Positions 44,785 to 54,800 are shown, numbered from the stretch's first letter. The stretch is DNA of 64,000 bases from JBKHYJ01 sp046565505 (GCA_046565505.1 JBKHYJ010000028.1:78354-142353), one strand, 5' to 3'. Notes: generated from the sequence alone by a model not told the origin. Numbers and translations are program-made.

Positions 44785-45603
44785 ATGGATATTTTGTGGA
44801 TCGTCATACTCATAGGCTACGCCATTTGTGTAGCCCATTCTATCTTCACGCTCACCACCAAGCGGCCGCTCATGCAAGAGGCGGCGCTCGCGGCGCTGGC
44901 AGTTGCTTTCGGCGCGCACACTAGCTGGCTCGTTCTGAGAGGGATTCGCACGGGGCGTTGTCCTCTGGTCGGGACGCAGGAGATGTGCGCCTTCCTCTCC
45001 TGGGGCCTCGTCGTCGCGTCGCTGATTGCTTACCGCTGGTATCATGCCAACGCGCTGAAGGCGTTCATTTTCCCCATCGTATTAGTCCTGGCGGCAATCG
45101 CGGCCATCTCGCCCGACACGCAAGGGCAACCGGACGGCCTGAACAACCCGCTACAAAGCTTCCTCTTCCCCATTCATGCCGGGCTGATCTTGCTGGCCTA
45201 CGCCGCCTTCTTTATCACATTCGCCGCGGGGATAATGTACATCATTCAAGAGTATGAGTTGAAGCGCAAGCGGTTCGGGATGATCTTCTACAAGCTGCCC
45301 TCGCTCGACACCTGCGACGCGATAAGCTTTAAGTCGCTCGCCATAGGTTTCATTTTCCTGACGCTGGGGATCGCCGCGGGATTTTATTGGCAGGGCCTCA
45401 GGGATGGCAGGTTCTGGCACGGCACGTCGATCGAGATATTCTCGGTGGTGACCTGGGTGATGTACTTCTTCATAATACAGTCGCGAATGAACGCAAGGTG
45501 GGGGGGCCGTACGGCCGCCCTCGCGTCGATAGTGAGTTTTCTCATCGTGATTTGCAGTCTCGTGGGCGTGCGTTACCTGGGCACGCTGCACGCCCTGAGC
45601 TGA
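44785..45603 (+). CDS. CcsA/HemX-type cytochrome c assembly protein
   Basis: 272 residues with about eight membrane helices and the CcsA/HemX layout: SWLVLRGIRTGRCPLVGTQE (tryptophan-poor variant of the haem-handling loop) and conserved His in FPIHAGLILLAYAAF and FWHGTSIEIFSVVTW. It sits immediately before hemA and hemC, as HemX does in many bacteria, where it influences glutamyl-tRNA reductase levels; CcsA proteins instead export haem for cytochrome c. The sequence alone does not separate the two. The short form (272) fits HemX better. Confidence 0.85.
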   Translation: MDILWIVILIGYAICVAHSIFTLTTKRPLMQEAALAALAVAFGAHTSWLVLRGIRTGRCPLVGTQEMCAFLSWGLVVASLIAYRWYHANALKAFIFPIVLVLAAIAAISPDTQGQPDGLNNPLQSFLFPIHAGLILLAYAAFFITFAAGIMYIIQEYELKRKRFGMIFYKLPSLDTCDAISFKSLAIGFIFLTLGIAAGFYWQGLRDGRFWHGTSIEIFSVVTWVMYFFIIQSRMNARWGGRTAALASIVSFLIVICSLVGVRYLGTLHALS

Positions 45604-45715
45604 GGGCCGGGGCCAACGAAGCGGGGCCCGGGGTTCAGGTTGTCGCCCGCCGCTAAAACCGGCAAAGTTACAAGACCGACGGATCTCGAATCCCGGCCCG
45701 ATGTAATTCAGACTA

Positions 45716-46984
45716 ATGAACATAGTATTGATAGGATTGAGCCACAAGACGGCCAGCATCGAGATGCGCGAGCGGCTGGCCTTCGACGAGTCGCGTATTC
45801 ATGACGCGCTGGCTAATCTTGTCGACCAGGAGGCGCTCGACGAAGGCGTCATAGTGTCCACCTGCAACCGCGTCGAGTTGGTCGCCGCGACGCCCGCGGG
45901 GGCCGATCAGGGCATCAGTTGCCTGGAAGGCTTCCTCTGCCACTACCACCGGCTGCAACCCAACAGCCTGAATGGCCACCTTTACCGCCACGCCGATCAG
46001 GACGCGATTAAACACCTGTTCCGCGTCGCTTCGAGCCTCGATTCTATGGTGGTGGGCGAGTCTCAAATTCTCGGCCAAGTCAAAGAAGCATACCAGCATG
46101 CGATAAACGCAGGGACGGTGGGCCGCGTGCTCAGCCAACTGATGCACCGCGCCATTAACGTCGCGAAGCGAATACGCACCGAGACGGGGGTCGCTCAGAA
46201 CCCGGTATCTATTAGCTCTGTCGCGGTCGAGCTTGCGCGAAAGGTCTTTCAGGACCTCAAGGACAAGACGGTGTTGCTGGTCGGCGCGGGAGAGATGGGA
46301 GAGCTGGCCGCGCGCAATCTGATCGAGGCGGGGACCGGCAAGCTGATCGTCACGAATCGGACGGCCGGCCGGGCCGAAGAGATAGCCCGCAAATTCGGCG
46401 GCGTGGCCGTGGATTTTGAAGCATTCTATGACGTGCTGCCATCGGCGGACATCGTGCTGTGCGCCACGGGCGCGGCCGACTACGTGATCCGACCCGCGGA
46501 AACTAAGAAGGCGATAAAGGCTCGCAAGCGTGGACCTCTGCTGTTCATAGACATCTCCGTCCCGCGAAACATCGACCCGGCCATGGCTAATCTCGACAAC
46601 GCTTTCTTATTTGATGTTGACGACCTCGACTCGGTCGTCAAAGCCAACCTCCGCGAGCGCGAGAAGGAAGCGCAGGCGGCCGAAGCCATAATTGAGTCCG
46701 AAGTCGATCAGTTCCTCAAGCAACTCCGCGCGCTGGACATCGGGCCGGTCGTGTTGGAGGTCAAGCAGTTGCTCTCGCAGATGGCCATGAGCGAATTCAG
46801 GCGAAACCGCAAACGCATGGGCGCTCTGAATGTAGAGCAGGAGGCGGCCATACAGGACGTTCTGATCCCGGCGCTTGTCAATAAGCTGTCGCACCCGATG
46901 ATAGTTCACTTGCGCAACGCGGCGCGCAATGGCGAGCACACCGACGTGATGGAAGAGTTGCGGAAGATGCTCCGAATCGATTAA
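45716..46984 (+). CDS. hemA: Glutamyl-tRNA reductase
   Basis: 422 residues. NADPH-dependent reduction of glutamyl-tRNA to glutamate-1-semialdehyde, the first step of C5 tetrapyrrole synthesis. The catalytic Cys50 is in STCNRVEL. The conserved VGESQILGQVKEAY and the Rossmann VLLVGAGEMGELAARNL domain (about 182-200) follow, then a helical dimerisation domain. The start MNIVLIGLSHKTA is typical. It is followed by hemC 15 nt later. Confidence 0.96.
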   Translation: MNIVLIGLSHKTASIEMRERLAFDESRIHDALANLVDQEALDEGVIVSTCNRVELVAATPAGADQGISCLEGFLCHYHRLQPNSLNGHLYRHADQDAIKHLFRVASSLDSMVVGESQILGQVKEAYQHAINAGTVGRVLSQLMHRAINVAKRIRTETGVAQNPVSISSVAVELARKVFQDLKDKTVLLVGAGEMGELAARNLIEAGTGKLIVTNRTAGRAEEIARKFGGVAVDFEAFYDVLPSADIVLCATGAADYVIRPAETKKAIKARKRGPLLFIDISVPRNIDPAMANLDNAFLFDVDDLDSVVKANLREREKEAQAAEAIIESEVDQFLKQLRALDIGPVVLEVKQLLSQMAMSEFRRNRKRMGALNVEQEAAIQDVLIPALVNKLSHPMIVHLRNAARNGEHTDVMEELRKMLRID

Positions 46985-46999
46985 ACGGAAGGAACCGGA

Positions 47000-47932
47000 T
47001 TGACTCAGAAAATTGTAATCGGAACACGAGGCAGCAAGCTCGCGCTCTGGCAGACCAACTGGGTCAAGGGCGAGCTTGAGAAACACCATGCCGGCATACA
47101 GGTCGAGATTCAGATCATCTCGACCAAAGGCGACCGCGTGCTGGACGTTTCGCTACCCAAACTGGGCGAGCAAGGCAAGGGGTTGTTCACCAAAGAGCTT
47201 GAAGACGCGATCTTCGAGCGCCGGGTGGACATCGCCGTACACAGCCTGAAGGACTTGCCGACGGAGCTTCCCGACGGGCTGCACGTAGCCGCCATATGCG
47301 AGCGCGAAGACGTTCGTGACGCGCTCGTCGCGCGCGGCGGCCTAGAATCCTTCAACGACCTCCCCGATGGCGCCGTGCTGGGCACGAGCAGCCTGCGCCG
47401 CCAGGCGCAGATTCGCGCCGCGCGCCCCGGCCTCGTCATCGAGCCGATACGCGGGAATGTGGATACGCGGCTTCGCAAGCTCGACTCGGGCGAGTTCGAC
47501 GCGATAGTCCTCGCCGCGGCCGGGCTTCACCGGCTGGGATTTGAAAGCCGTATAACAGAGCGCCTGAGCGAGGAGCTTATCCTCCCGGCAGTGGGCCAGG
47601 GCGCGCTCGCTATCGAGGCGCGCTCGGACGACGTAGCTGTGAATGAGATTGTCGGGTCGCTCGACCACAAGGATACGCGCCTCGCATGCGATGCCGAGCG
47701 GGCTTTTCTCAGAGGTCTGGGCGGAGGCTGCCTGGTTCCGATAGCGGGCCGCGCCCGGGTCCGGGGTGACGATTTGAGCCTTTCGGGGTTGGTGGCGAGC
47801 CCGGATGGCTCGGAGATTATTCGAGGCCATCGCTCGGGCGCCGCCGAAGACGCGGAGTCGATCGGCAAGCGCCTGGCCGCGGAGTTGATTAATCAGGGGG
47901 CCGACAGAATCCTCGCGCGCGGCGGAGGGTGA
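47000..47932 (+). CDS. hemC: Porphobilinogen deaminase (hydroxymethylbilane synthase)
   Basis: 310 residues, TTG start with GGAAGGAA upstream. It polymerises four porphobilinogen units to hydroxymethylbilane. Signatures are IGTRGSKLALWQ, HSLKDLPTELPDGL, LGTSSLRRQAQ, IRGNVDTRLRKL and LGGGCLVPIAG, whose Cys (about 244) carries the dipyrromethane cofactor. It lies in an operon with hemA. hemB and hemD are not in the window. Confidence 0.96.
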   Translation: MTQKIVIGTRGSKLALWQTNWVKGELEKHHAGIQVEIQIISTKGDRVLDVSLPKLGEQGKGLFTKELEDAIFERRVDIAVHSLKDLPTELPDGLHVAAICEREDVRDALVARGGLESFNDLPDGAVLGTSSLRRQAQIRAARPGLVIEPIRGNVDTRLRKLDSGEFDAIVLAAAGLHRLGFESRITERLSEELILPAVGQGALAIEARSDDVAVNEIVGSLDHKDTRLACDAERAFLRGLGGGCLVPIAGRARVRGDDLSLSGLVASPDGSEIIRGHRSGAAEDAESIGKRLAAELINQGADRILARGGG

Positions 47933-48008
47933 GTCGCGCGACGTGGATTCAATGCTCCGATTCTCGAATCTTAAATACCTGCCGGCTCCGCCAGCCCGCA
48001 TTCATTAC

Positions 48009-48704
48009 CTAATGTCTCTTGCGCTCGCGCAGGAGCAACGGCTTCATCTTGAACGTTATTCGATTGAGGATCGACCCCACGCTTATCGGGGAGAGGTCGA
48101 GCCTCATGGTCTGCTTAATCTCTTCGAGCGTCAGCCCCTCGTAGTAGCGGAGTTGAAAAATCATCATGTCGCGGTCCCGGTGTCTGCCGCTCACGGATTT
48201 TTTTAACGCGCGTTCTATCTCGTCCTGGGTGTAAGCGGCGCTTGATTCTGTTATTGACCTGCCATCGAGGCGGCTTCTGGCCTCCTCGAACATTGAGCTG
48301 TCGCCGCTCTTCTCCAACAGCTCGTCGAGCGAGTAGGTGACCTTCGGCCTCTTCTTCGCCTTCGCCTCCCGGAAGTAATCCCTGACGACGTTGATTGAGA
48401 TCATCCCGAGGTACTGGAAAATGGAATTCTCGTACTCGCCCGTGAACCGTTCCAGCGCGCGGTTCTGATCCTCGACCAGCCTCATGTAGACGGCCTGCAC
48501 CAGATCCTCGATAGTGTCTTCCGGGAATTGAGGCTTGCGGTCTGACTCTTCCCTTGCCTTCTTATGAAATGTCCTGACGACGTGAGCCCTGATTGTGGTG
48601 TTGTAGCGGCGGACAAATTCCTGCCAGGCGGCCTCGTCCGCAGGTCGCTTGGAGCACAGCTTCAATAACTCGGCCACTGTCAGAGCTTCAGGCACCGACC
48701 ACAC
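48009..48704 (-). CDS. RNA polymerase sigma factor (ECF-like)
   Basis: 231 residues, GTG start. Sigma region 2 lies about 60-110 (EDLVQAVYMRLVEDQ, FQYLGMISINVVRDYFR), and region 4 about 165-225 (MIFQLRYYEGLTLEEIKQTM, VGSILNRITFKM). There is no region 3, as in extracytoplasmic-function factors. No anti-sigma gene adjoins it, so control may be transcriptional or by partner elsewhere. A GTG three codons downstream is an alternative start. An AT-rich 220-bp region precedes it. Confidence 0.85.
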   Translation of the reverse strand: MWSVPEALTVAELLKLCSKRPADEAAWQEFVRRYNTTIRAHVVRTFHKKAREESDRKPQFPEDTIEDLVQAVYMRLVEDQNRALERFTGEYENSIFQYLGMISINVVRDYFREAKAKKRPKVTYSLDELLEKSGDSSMFEEARSRLDGRSITESSAAYTQDEIERALKKSVSGRHRDRDMMIFQLRYYEGLTLEEIKQTMRLDLSPISVGSILNRITFKMKPLLLRERKRH

Positions 48705-48927
48705 ATCCCCTTATAGTTCCCTGATCGGATGTTAAATAACGAAATTCAATCATATCTCGAAGAATATCGTATCTAAATATAAATGAGTTCCGGCTCGCTA
48801 ATGTTTCTGAGGAAACGCCAACTGACTAGGACGGCAGAAAGTATAACAAAATAGAGCGATGTGCAGATAGAAAAATTTCCCGGTATTTCGCCGGGCGGGG
48901 AGGGGTGATCGCGCGCTGAATTTCAGC

Positions 48928-49746
48928 TCACATGTCGAAGTCATGGGCGAAATGATTGAGCGGGCCGTGACCTCGGCCCAGCCCCGGCGCGCCGCGAATG
49001 GCCTTGTAAACGTACTGCTTCGCGATGGGGACCGAGTCGCGAAGCGCGTAGCCGCGCGCGAGCAAACAGGCTAAAGCCGAGGCGAGCGTGCATCCGGTCC
49101 CGTGCGTGCTGTCGGAGCGGACCCGCTTGGCGCTGAACGTGATGCCGGCCGCGGCGTCTGTTGAATCAAGGAGCAAATCCGTGGCCTGCTCGGACTGCAT
49201 GTCGCCGCCTTTAACCAGAACGGCGCGCGGCCCCATAGCGAGGATCGCCTCGGCGGCCCTCTGCATCCCCGCGCCGTCTTTGACAGTGGTCCCTGTGATC
49301 CGGCCCGCTTCGGCGGCGTTAGGGGTCACAACCGACGCGAGCGGAAATAAGCAGTTGACGAGCGCCTCCAGGGCTTTGTCGTCGATCAGGTCGAATCCGC
49401 TTGTGCTCACGACGACCGGATCGACGACCAGGTGACGCACTGATCTGGACCGTATTACTTCAGCCACCTCCTGGACGACTCCTGCGCCCGGAAGCATCCC
49501 TGTCTTCACGGCGGCGATGTCAAAGTCGTCAAACAGGGGCTCTATCTGCCTACGCACGGCCTCCCCGCCCTGGTGGTACGCGCCGAAAACGCCTTGAGTA
49601 TTCTGAAGCGTCAAGCTCGTAACGGCGGCTACGCCGTAGCAGCCAAAAGCGCTCATAGTCTTAATGTCAGCCAGGACGCCCGCGCCGGCCGAAGGGTCGA
49701 ATCCCGCTACGCTCATCACGACAATCTGTTGTTTATCCCGCATCAT
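48928..49746 (-). CDS. thiD: Hydroxymethylpyrimidine/phosphomethylpyrimidine kinase
   Basis: 272 residues. It phosphorylates HMP and HMP-phosphate for thiamine synthesis. Motifs: SVAGFDPSAGAGVLADIKTM (substrate and anion hole, N-terminal), TLQNTQGVFG, VVDPVVVSTSG and the catalytic DSTHGTGCTLASALA (about 213-227). It follows thiE by about 10 nt, so the two are co-transcribed. Confidence 0.95.
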   Translation of the reverse strand: MMRDKQQIVVMSVAGFDPSAGAGVLADIKTMSAFGCYGVAAVTSLTLQNTQGVFGAYHQGGEAVRRQIEPLFDDFDIAAVKTGMLPGAGVVQEVAEVIRSRSVRHLVVDPVVVSTSGFDLIDDKALEALVNCLFPLASVVTPNAAEAGRITGTTVKDGAGMQRAAEAILAMGPRAVLVKGGDMQSEQATDLLLDSTDAAAGITFSAKRVRSDSTHGTGCTLASALACLLARGYALRDSVPIAKQYVYKAIRGAPGLGRGHGPLNHFAHDFDM

Positions 49747-49756
49747 GCGCTATCGC

Positions 49757-50413
49757 TCAACGGCTAAAGTTTTTTAAGCGGAGAACCAATGCCCGCAGGT
49801 CGTCGGCTTCTGTGAACAACGAAATCGCGGCGACGCCTGCCGCCCCCGACTCAAGGGCGTCTTGAAAGTTAGTCGCACTGACGCCCCCGAGCGCCAGGAC
49901 GGGAATCCGCGACCGCGCGGCCACGGCGCGCAAGGGCTCCAACCCGACGGGCGGGCCATAGGCCCTCTTGCTCTCAGTGTCAAAGACAGGCCCGAATACA
50001 ATGAAATCTGCCCCGCCGCTCTCCGCCTCGCGTGCCTCTTCGAGGTTGTGGGTCGAAACACCCACGAGCATCTCCGGCCCGAATGCGGCGCGCACGACCC
50101 CGGCCGGCAGCGAGCGAGTGGTCAGGTGAACGCCGCAGCCCAGGCTCGCCGCCACGTCAGCGCGGTCGTTGATTAGAAGGCTCTCGTTCGCGCCGGGCAC
50201 ACCCCCCGCGACATGTTCGGCCAGCGAAAACAACTCGCTGGCCGAAAGGTCACGCTCGCGAATCTGAATCATGTCAACTCCGGCGGAGAGAGCTTCTCTT
50301 ATGAAGTTAATCAGGACGGGTCGCGCCGCGGTATTGTTCCGGTTCGTCAGTCTCGAGCGGTCCGTTATCAGGTAAACGAGCGGCTTCGAGCGATTTAGGA
50401 TCAACCTCTTCAC
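49757..50413 (-). CDS. thiE: Thiamine-phosphate synthase
   Basis: 218 residues, GTG start. It joins HMP-diphosphate and thiazole phosphate to thiamine phosphate. TIM-barrel signatures are LVYLITDRS near residue 12, DMIQIRERDLSASEL, LLINDRADVAASLGCGVHL, GVSTHNLEEAREAE and FGPVFDTESK. The start overlaps the upstream membrane-protein gene by 107 nt, and the conserved first strand is inside the overlap, so it cannot be trimmed away. Confidence 0.94.
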   Translation of the reverse strand: MKRLILNRSKPLVYLITDRSRLTNRNNTAARPVLINFIREALSAGVDMIQIRERDLSASELFSLAEHVAGGVPGANESLLINDRADVAASLGCGVHLTTRSLPAGVVRAAFGPEMLVGVSTHNLEEAREAESGGADFIVFGPVFDTESKRAYGPPVGLEPLRAVAARSRIPVLALGGVSATNFQDALESGAAGVAAISLFTEADDLRALVLRLKNFSR

Positions 50414-50693
50414 CTTGCCATTCCATCTGAAATGCGCGGGCGGTCTTCTTAAAGTTCACGATCTCCCACACCCCGAGCAGTATATTCAAGACTCCCAGGC
50501 CGGTAACTGCGCCACGCACGTAGCCGCTCTTAATCGCCATCGCAAGCGACGGCCAGCGCAGATTGTCGGCGGCAAGCACGAGCAGGTAATTCTCGCCCCA
50601 GGAGGGATTCGGGACCCAGGGAAGAATGATAAGCAGAACACCTATCTCGAAGCAGATGAGGATGAAGAAAATAATTGTTAGCTTGGCAGACAT
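50307..50693 (-). CDS. Small membrane protein, unknown function
   Basis: 128 residues with two membrane helices (about 5-27 and 60-80) and a hydrophilic acidic tail ending TDEPEQYRGATRPD. No family is recognised. Its last 107 nt overlap thiE in another frame on the same strand. Being two-helix and basic-flanked, it looks like a true gene; the tail is coded in the overlap. Confidence 0.65.
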   Translation of the reverse strand: MSAKLTIIFFILICFEIGVLLIILPWVPNPSWGENYLLVLAADNLRWPSLAMAIKSGYVRGAVTGLGVLNILLGVWEIVNFKKTARAFQMEWQGEEVDPKSLEAARLPDNGPLETDEPEQYRGATRPD

Positions 50694-50830
50694 ATCAGGT
50701 CACAGGACCGACCGGCGCGCCGCGGGTTGCCCGCAAGAGGTGTCTTGCGGGCGCGGGCGATTCAGACTTCGCCCGCATTTGCTACCTTACCGGCCGCGGA
50801 CTCAATGAATCCTTATCCTGTACCCTAAAT

Positions 50831-53800
50831 CTAACATTCGTTCTTTGCGGACTGCAACTGCTTTAACTTCTGGCCTACCTGCCGGTAGTTGACATCCGTG
50901 CCGTAGACCTCCGTCAATACGTCGATGGCCTTATCGAACTCGCCCAGCTCTTCGTAGCAGAGCCCTATCTCGTACCTCAAAGCCTGATACTCATCCTCAG
51001 ACCGCGCCGGCACTCTGAGGCCGCGCTGAAACCACATGACGGCGACCTTGGGCATCTGCTTGCGCCTGAAGCATACTCCGAGCATGTTGCAGCAATGGAT
51101 GTAGTCGCCCTTGAGGTCCTCCATGCCGGCCATTCTGAAAGCCATTTGAAATTCGCTTATCGCGTCGTCCAGCAGGTCCATGTCCTTGTACGCCAGCCCG
51201 AGGCTGTAGTGCGTCTCGAAGTCGTCCAGCGGCTTGAGGCCGCCTGTGTTCTCTTTCAACTCTTCAAAGATGTCTCGCAGCTCGTCTCCGACCTGCTCGG
51301 CGGGCGGCGGATCAGGTTCCCAGATAGACTGCGCCTCGGGCGTGATGGGTTCCTCGACTTCTTCAATACTTTCGGCGGCATCGGGAGCCTCGACCGAGTA
51401 GTCTTCAGGTGAAAGGCCATCGGCCGCATACGCCTCGTCGAAAGAAGCAGCGCTGGCTTCGGCGCCCCCCGCCGGCGCGGGCTCGACATTTTCAGAGACT
51501 TCCGCGGCGGTTAATGAATCAGAAGGGCGCTGGATGATGTCGAATGACGAGTCTATGTTAGACACGATCGAATCAATGAGGTCACCCGTGCCGATGGCGC
51601 CCCCGCCCGGGAGCAGTTGCGAGTCGGGCGGCAGAATAGAAGCGGCGAACTCCGTGTCCTTCAGCAAGTCCCCTGTATTCAACTGCACCATCAAATCTCT
51701 GTAAAGCGGGCCTGATTCTTTATGAATGAGGAATGGCGCGTCCTTCTCAGGCCCGTCGTCTTGCGAGGCCCAGGAGTCCGCGGCAGGCATCTCGCCTGAC
51801 TGCTCCACGGGCGCTTCAACAGACGCCCGGGCATCGACCTCGTTCATCATCAGCTCTAAGTCCCGAGGCGGCCCCGCCGCATTCTCGTCCACGAACTCGG
51901 GCAGGTCCTGCAAGAAAACTGTGCTCACGGGTTTGAAGGATCGCTCTTCGCTTGAGGTCGCGGACTTCTCTTTTACCGCGGAGGCCGTGTCATCGGAATC
52001 GAGGGTCACTCCCAGGCGTTTATATCGGGATATTATTTCGGGGTGGTCCCCATTCTCTTCACGCACCCTGTCGAGCGTATCGCGGGCGATCTCTACGTAC
52101 CCCTGGGCTATGTAAAAATCTATCCCCTCCAGCTCGTCGCGCAGCACGCGCGACATGGTGTCTGAAGGCAAATTACCTGTCGAGCTGAATACGAGGTCCG
52201 CGACTTGGCCGCCGTTGTTGCGCCCTTCGCCCGAATCTCCTACCAGCGTGTCGCTGTAGCGAAAGCCCGCCGCGCCCATCGGCGAATGGTCCGGCGAGGA
52301 CTCCGCGCCGACCGCACGATTCGCGCTCGCCATTTCTTCGGGGACCGTGACGAAACCCGGCTGATCTGTGAGCGTGCCTGTCTGGTATTTATTCCAGTCG
52401 AGCGTGCCGGGGACTTCCTGTATCTCGAATCCGCTGTCGCCATTCTTCCCCGAATCGCCATTCGACTTGCCGCGCCCGGCCGCCATGCCGAACGCGTCAG
52501 AGGTCTCGGCGGCCCAACTCAAGCCCGGCTGATTGGGGTGTGCCGCCGTGTAGGCTTCGATGAGGGGGTTGATTTGCCGCGCCTCCGCGATGTAATCGCT
52601 CGCGCGGGCGGATTCGCCGCGCGCCTCGTGTATGCGGGCGAGGTCATAACACTCGGCGGCGGCCTTGTCCATCACCCCCGCCCGCAAATAAATGTCTTTG
52701 AGCTTCAGGTGGACCTGAACGTTTTCTGGCGCGTGATTGAGTATCTCCGTGAGTATCTCCACCGCGTGAGAGACCTGGCCGTGGCCCGCCAGAATCTCCG
52801 CTTCGGAAATCTGCCTGATTACAAACGCGTCGTCGAAGGCCGCCGCCTCGAAATCGAGGGGCCCCGTCGCGCGCACCACATCGGGCGAGTCCAGTTCGAC
52901 GATATCCTTCACGCCGAGGTTGTAGAGGCGCTGAAGGTGCATCGGCTCATCAGGCTCAAGGCGGGCAAGCTCCTTGAGCGCAACGATAGCCTCCTTATCA
53001 TCGCCCTTGCGCATTGCGGCCTCTACGAGCGAGTTGAGAGTGGCGATCAGGTTGTGGTCCTCGCGTATGCGCATGAAGATTTGCGCGAGCCGCTTGAGCG
53101 AGCCGACATGGTTCATGTCACGGTCGAGCACTTTCCGTAAGAAGTCAATCGCCTTGTCTTCTTCGCGCTTCGCGATGAGAACGTCCAGGCAGCCGTCAAT
53201 CTGCTCGGCCGCCCGATCAAGGTCGCCGATCTGAAGGAACCTTCGCCCGACTTCGAGCAGGTAGTGGTAGCGGTTGCGGTCTAATTCGACGAGGCTCAGG
53301 AAAGTCCTCTCCGCGTCGTCCATCATCCCCGCAGACAAGTACGTGCGGCCGAGGATGGTCAACAGCTCCACGTCGCCAGGATTCCTCTCGAACGCCTCGC
53401 AGAGGATGTTGATCGCGCGGTCGATCTGGCCATGTTGCGTGTAAATGGTGGCGATGGCGGTCAACGCCTGCCGGCTGTCGGGGTTGACGGTGATCGCTTT
53501 GAGGTTCGCGTTGAGCGCCTGCTCCGTATCCCCCTTTCGCAGGAACTCCACCCCGGCCATTATGAACGATTCGTGCGCCTGCTCGGCCATCGCCTCGCGC
53601 GAGTAAATCTCGCCGAGCTTCATCCGCACGGAAGTGTTCGACGGGTCTAGGTCCGCGATCTTCTGATAGGCTTCGAGGGCCTTGCGCGTCTGGCCGGCGC
53701 GGGCGTAGGCGTCGGCGACCTGAAGGTATTGCTGGCGCGCTTCGACGAGCAGCCCCTGCTGCGAATAAAGGTTCGCCAGCTTCATCGCCGTATCGACGTT

Positions 53801-54073
53801 CGTGGGGTCCAGCTTCGAGATTTTCTTGAGCATCGCGATGGCCTTCAGCGTGAAGCCGCCTTCGCGGTAGCTGTCTGCGATTCGGGAGAAGTTTCTTATG
53901 GCGTCTTGTATCTTTCCCGCGCGGACGTATAAATCACCGAGAGTGTTGATCGTCGTCAAATCAGACGGGTCTGCGTCCACGACCTTTCGGTATTCGTCTA
54001 TCGCGGCGGGGAGTTTCCCCTGAAGGACATATTTTTCTGCTGTTCGCAGGGCCTTAGACTTGTTTAAAGACAT
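50831..54073 (-). CDS. Large cytoplasmic TPR-repeat protein
   Basis: 1080 residues with no signal peptide or membrane helix. About a dozen TPR units fill residues 10-385 and about 430-520 (AIDEYRKVVDADPSDL, ALEAYQKIADLDPSN, AVEILTEILNHAPEN). A long low-order Ser/Glu/Asp/Pro-rich part (about 530-930) follows, and two or three more TPRs lie at the end (about 955-1075; YSLGLAYKDMDLLDDAISEFQMA). GGGAGGGG precedes the ATG. Probably a scaffold for a multiprotein assembly; proteins of this design occur in Acidobacteriota, but the client is unknown. It lies between rnhB and the membrane protein. Confidence 0.85.
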   Translation of the reverse strand: MSLNKSKALRTAEKYVLQGKLPAAIDEYRKVVDADPSDLTTINTLGDLYVRAGKIQDAIRNFSRIADSYREGGFTLKAIAMLKKISKLDPTNVDTAMKLANLYSQQGLLVEARQQYLQVADAYARAGQTRKALEAYQKIADLDPSNTSVRMKLGEIYSREAMAEQAHESFIMAGVEFLRKGDTEQALNANLKAITVNPDSRQALTAIATIYTQHGQIDRAINILCEAFERNPGDVELLTILGRTYLSAGMMDDAERTFLSLVELDRNRYHYLLEVGRRFLQIGDLDRAAEQIDGCLDVLIAKREEDKAIDFLRKVLDRDMNHVGSLKRLAQIFMRIREDHNLIATLNSLVEAAMRKGDDKEAIVALKELARLEPDEPMHLQRLYNLGVKDIVELDSPDVVRATGPLDFEAAAFDDAFVIRQISEAEILAGHGQVSHAVEILTEILNHAPENVQVHLKLKDIYLRAGVMDKAAAECYDLARIHEARGESARASDYIAEARQINPLIEAYTAAHPNQPGLSWAAETSDAFGMAAGRGKSNGDSGKNGDSGFEIQEVPGTLDWNKYQTGTLTDQPGFVTVPEEMASANRAVGAESSPDHSPMGAAGFRYSDTLVGDSGEGRNNGGQVADLVFSSTGNLPSDTMSRVLRDELEGIDFYIAQGYVEIARDTLDRVREENGDHPEIISRYKRLGVTLDSDDTASAVKEKSATSSEERSFKPVSTVFLQDLPEFVDENAAGPPRDLELMMNEVDARASVEAPVEQSGEMPAADSWASQDDGPEKDAPFLIHKESGPLYRDLMVQLNTGDLLKDTEFAASILPPDSQLLPGGGAIGTGDLIDSIVSNIDSSFDIIQRPSDSLTAAEVSENVEPAPAGGAEASAASFDEAYAADGLSPEDYSVEAPDAAESIEEVEEPITPEAQSIWEPDPPPAEQVGDELRDIFEELKENTGGLKPLDDFETHYSLGLAYKDMDLLDDAISEFQMAFRMAGMEDLKGDYIHCCNMLGVCFRRKQMPKVAVMWFQRGLRVPARSEDEYQALRYEIGLCYEELGEFDKAIDVLTEVYGTDVNYRQVGQKLKQLQSAKNEC

Positions 54074-54134
54074 AACCCCTCCCGAGGCGCAAGCCTCCGT
54101 GACTCTTCTACTCGAACTGGCGGTGGGGGTGCTC

Positions 54135-54800
54135 TTACCCAGAGGTTGAAAGTGACGTTAAGGGGGTCTCTTCTTCTTGCAGGTCTATGGCGGCTTGATA
54201 AGACTGTACTCCGCCGAAGGTTAGTCGGTGAATCGCCGACGGGCCGAGCCTCGCTATGGCCTCCTGGTGAACGCGCGTGTTGTAGCCCACGTGCGAAGCA
54301 AAGCCGTAGCCCGGGAATTGCTCGTCATACTCCCGCATCCAGCGGTCGCGCGCGACTTTCGCGATAATTGAACCGGCCGCAACCGATGCCGAGAGGCAGT
54401 CACCTTTAATGATGGTCATCTGGGGGCAGTCAAGGTCGGGGAGCTTGTGTCGCCCGTCTATTAAAACATAGTCAGTTTGTGGGTTCAATCCTTTTATTGC
54501 GCGATGCATCGCCAGCAAAGAAGCGCGATGGATGTTGATCTGGTCTATCTCGAAATGCTCAACCCTGGCGATTGAAAAGGCTATGGCGCGGGCTTTTATT
54601 TCGGGCTCCAGGCGCTCGCGCTGAAGCCTCGTAAGCTTCTTCGAGTCGTTGATTCCTTCAGGCACGTCGAAGGGGTTGAGTATAACTGCCGCGGCCACGA
54701 CAGGGCCTGCCAGCGCCCCGCGCCCGACTTCATCCGCGCCCGCTATGAGCCTGAAGCCCGCGGCAAACAGCTCGCCTTCGTATTTGGTATCGCAACCCAT
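54135..54800 (-). CDS. rnhB: Ribonuclease HII
   Basis: 221 residues from the ATG at 54800; an ATG at 54863 adds 21 unlikely residues though GGGGCGG lies near it. It removes RNA from RNA/DNA hybrids and single ribonucleotides from DNA. Motifs: GADEVGRGALAGPVVAAAV (Asp-Glu-Gly-Arg-Gly, about 21-39), NDSKKL, VLIDGRH and SIIAKVARDRWM, with the four acidic metal ligands. The C-terminal YNTRVHQEAIARLGPSAIHR is typical. Confidence 0.95.
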   Translation of the reverse strand: MGCDTKYEGELFAAGFRLIAGADEVGRGALAGPVVAAAVILNPFDVPEGINDSKKLTRLQRERLEPEIKARAIAFSIARVEHFEIDQINIHRASLLAMHRAIKGLNPQTDYVLIDGRHKLPDLDCPQMTIIKGDCLSASVAAGSIIAKVARDRWMREYDEQFPGYGFASHVGYNTRVHQEAIARLGPSAIHRLTFGGVQSYQAAIDLQEEETPLTSLSTSG

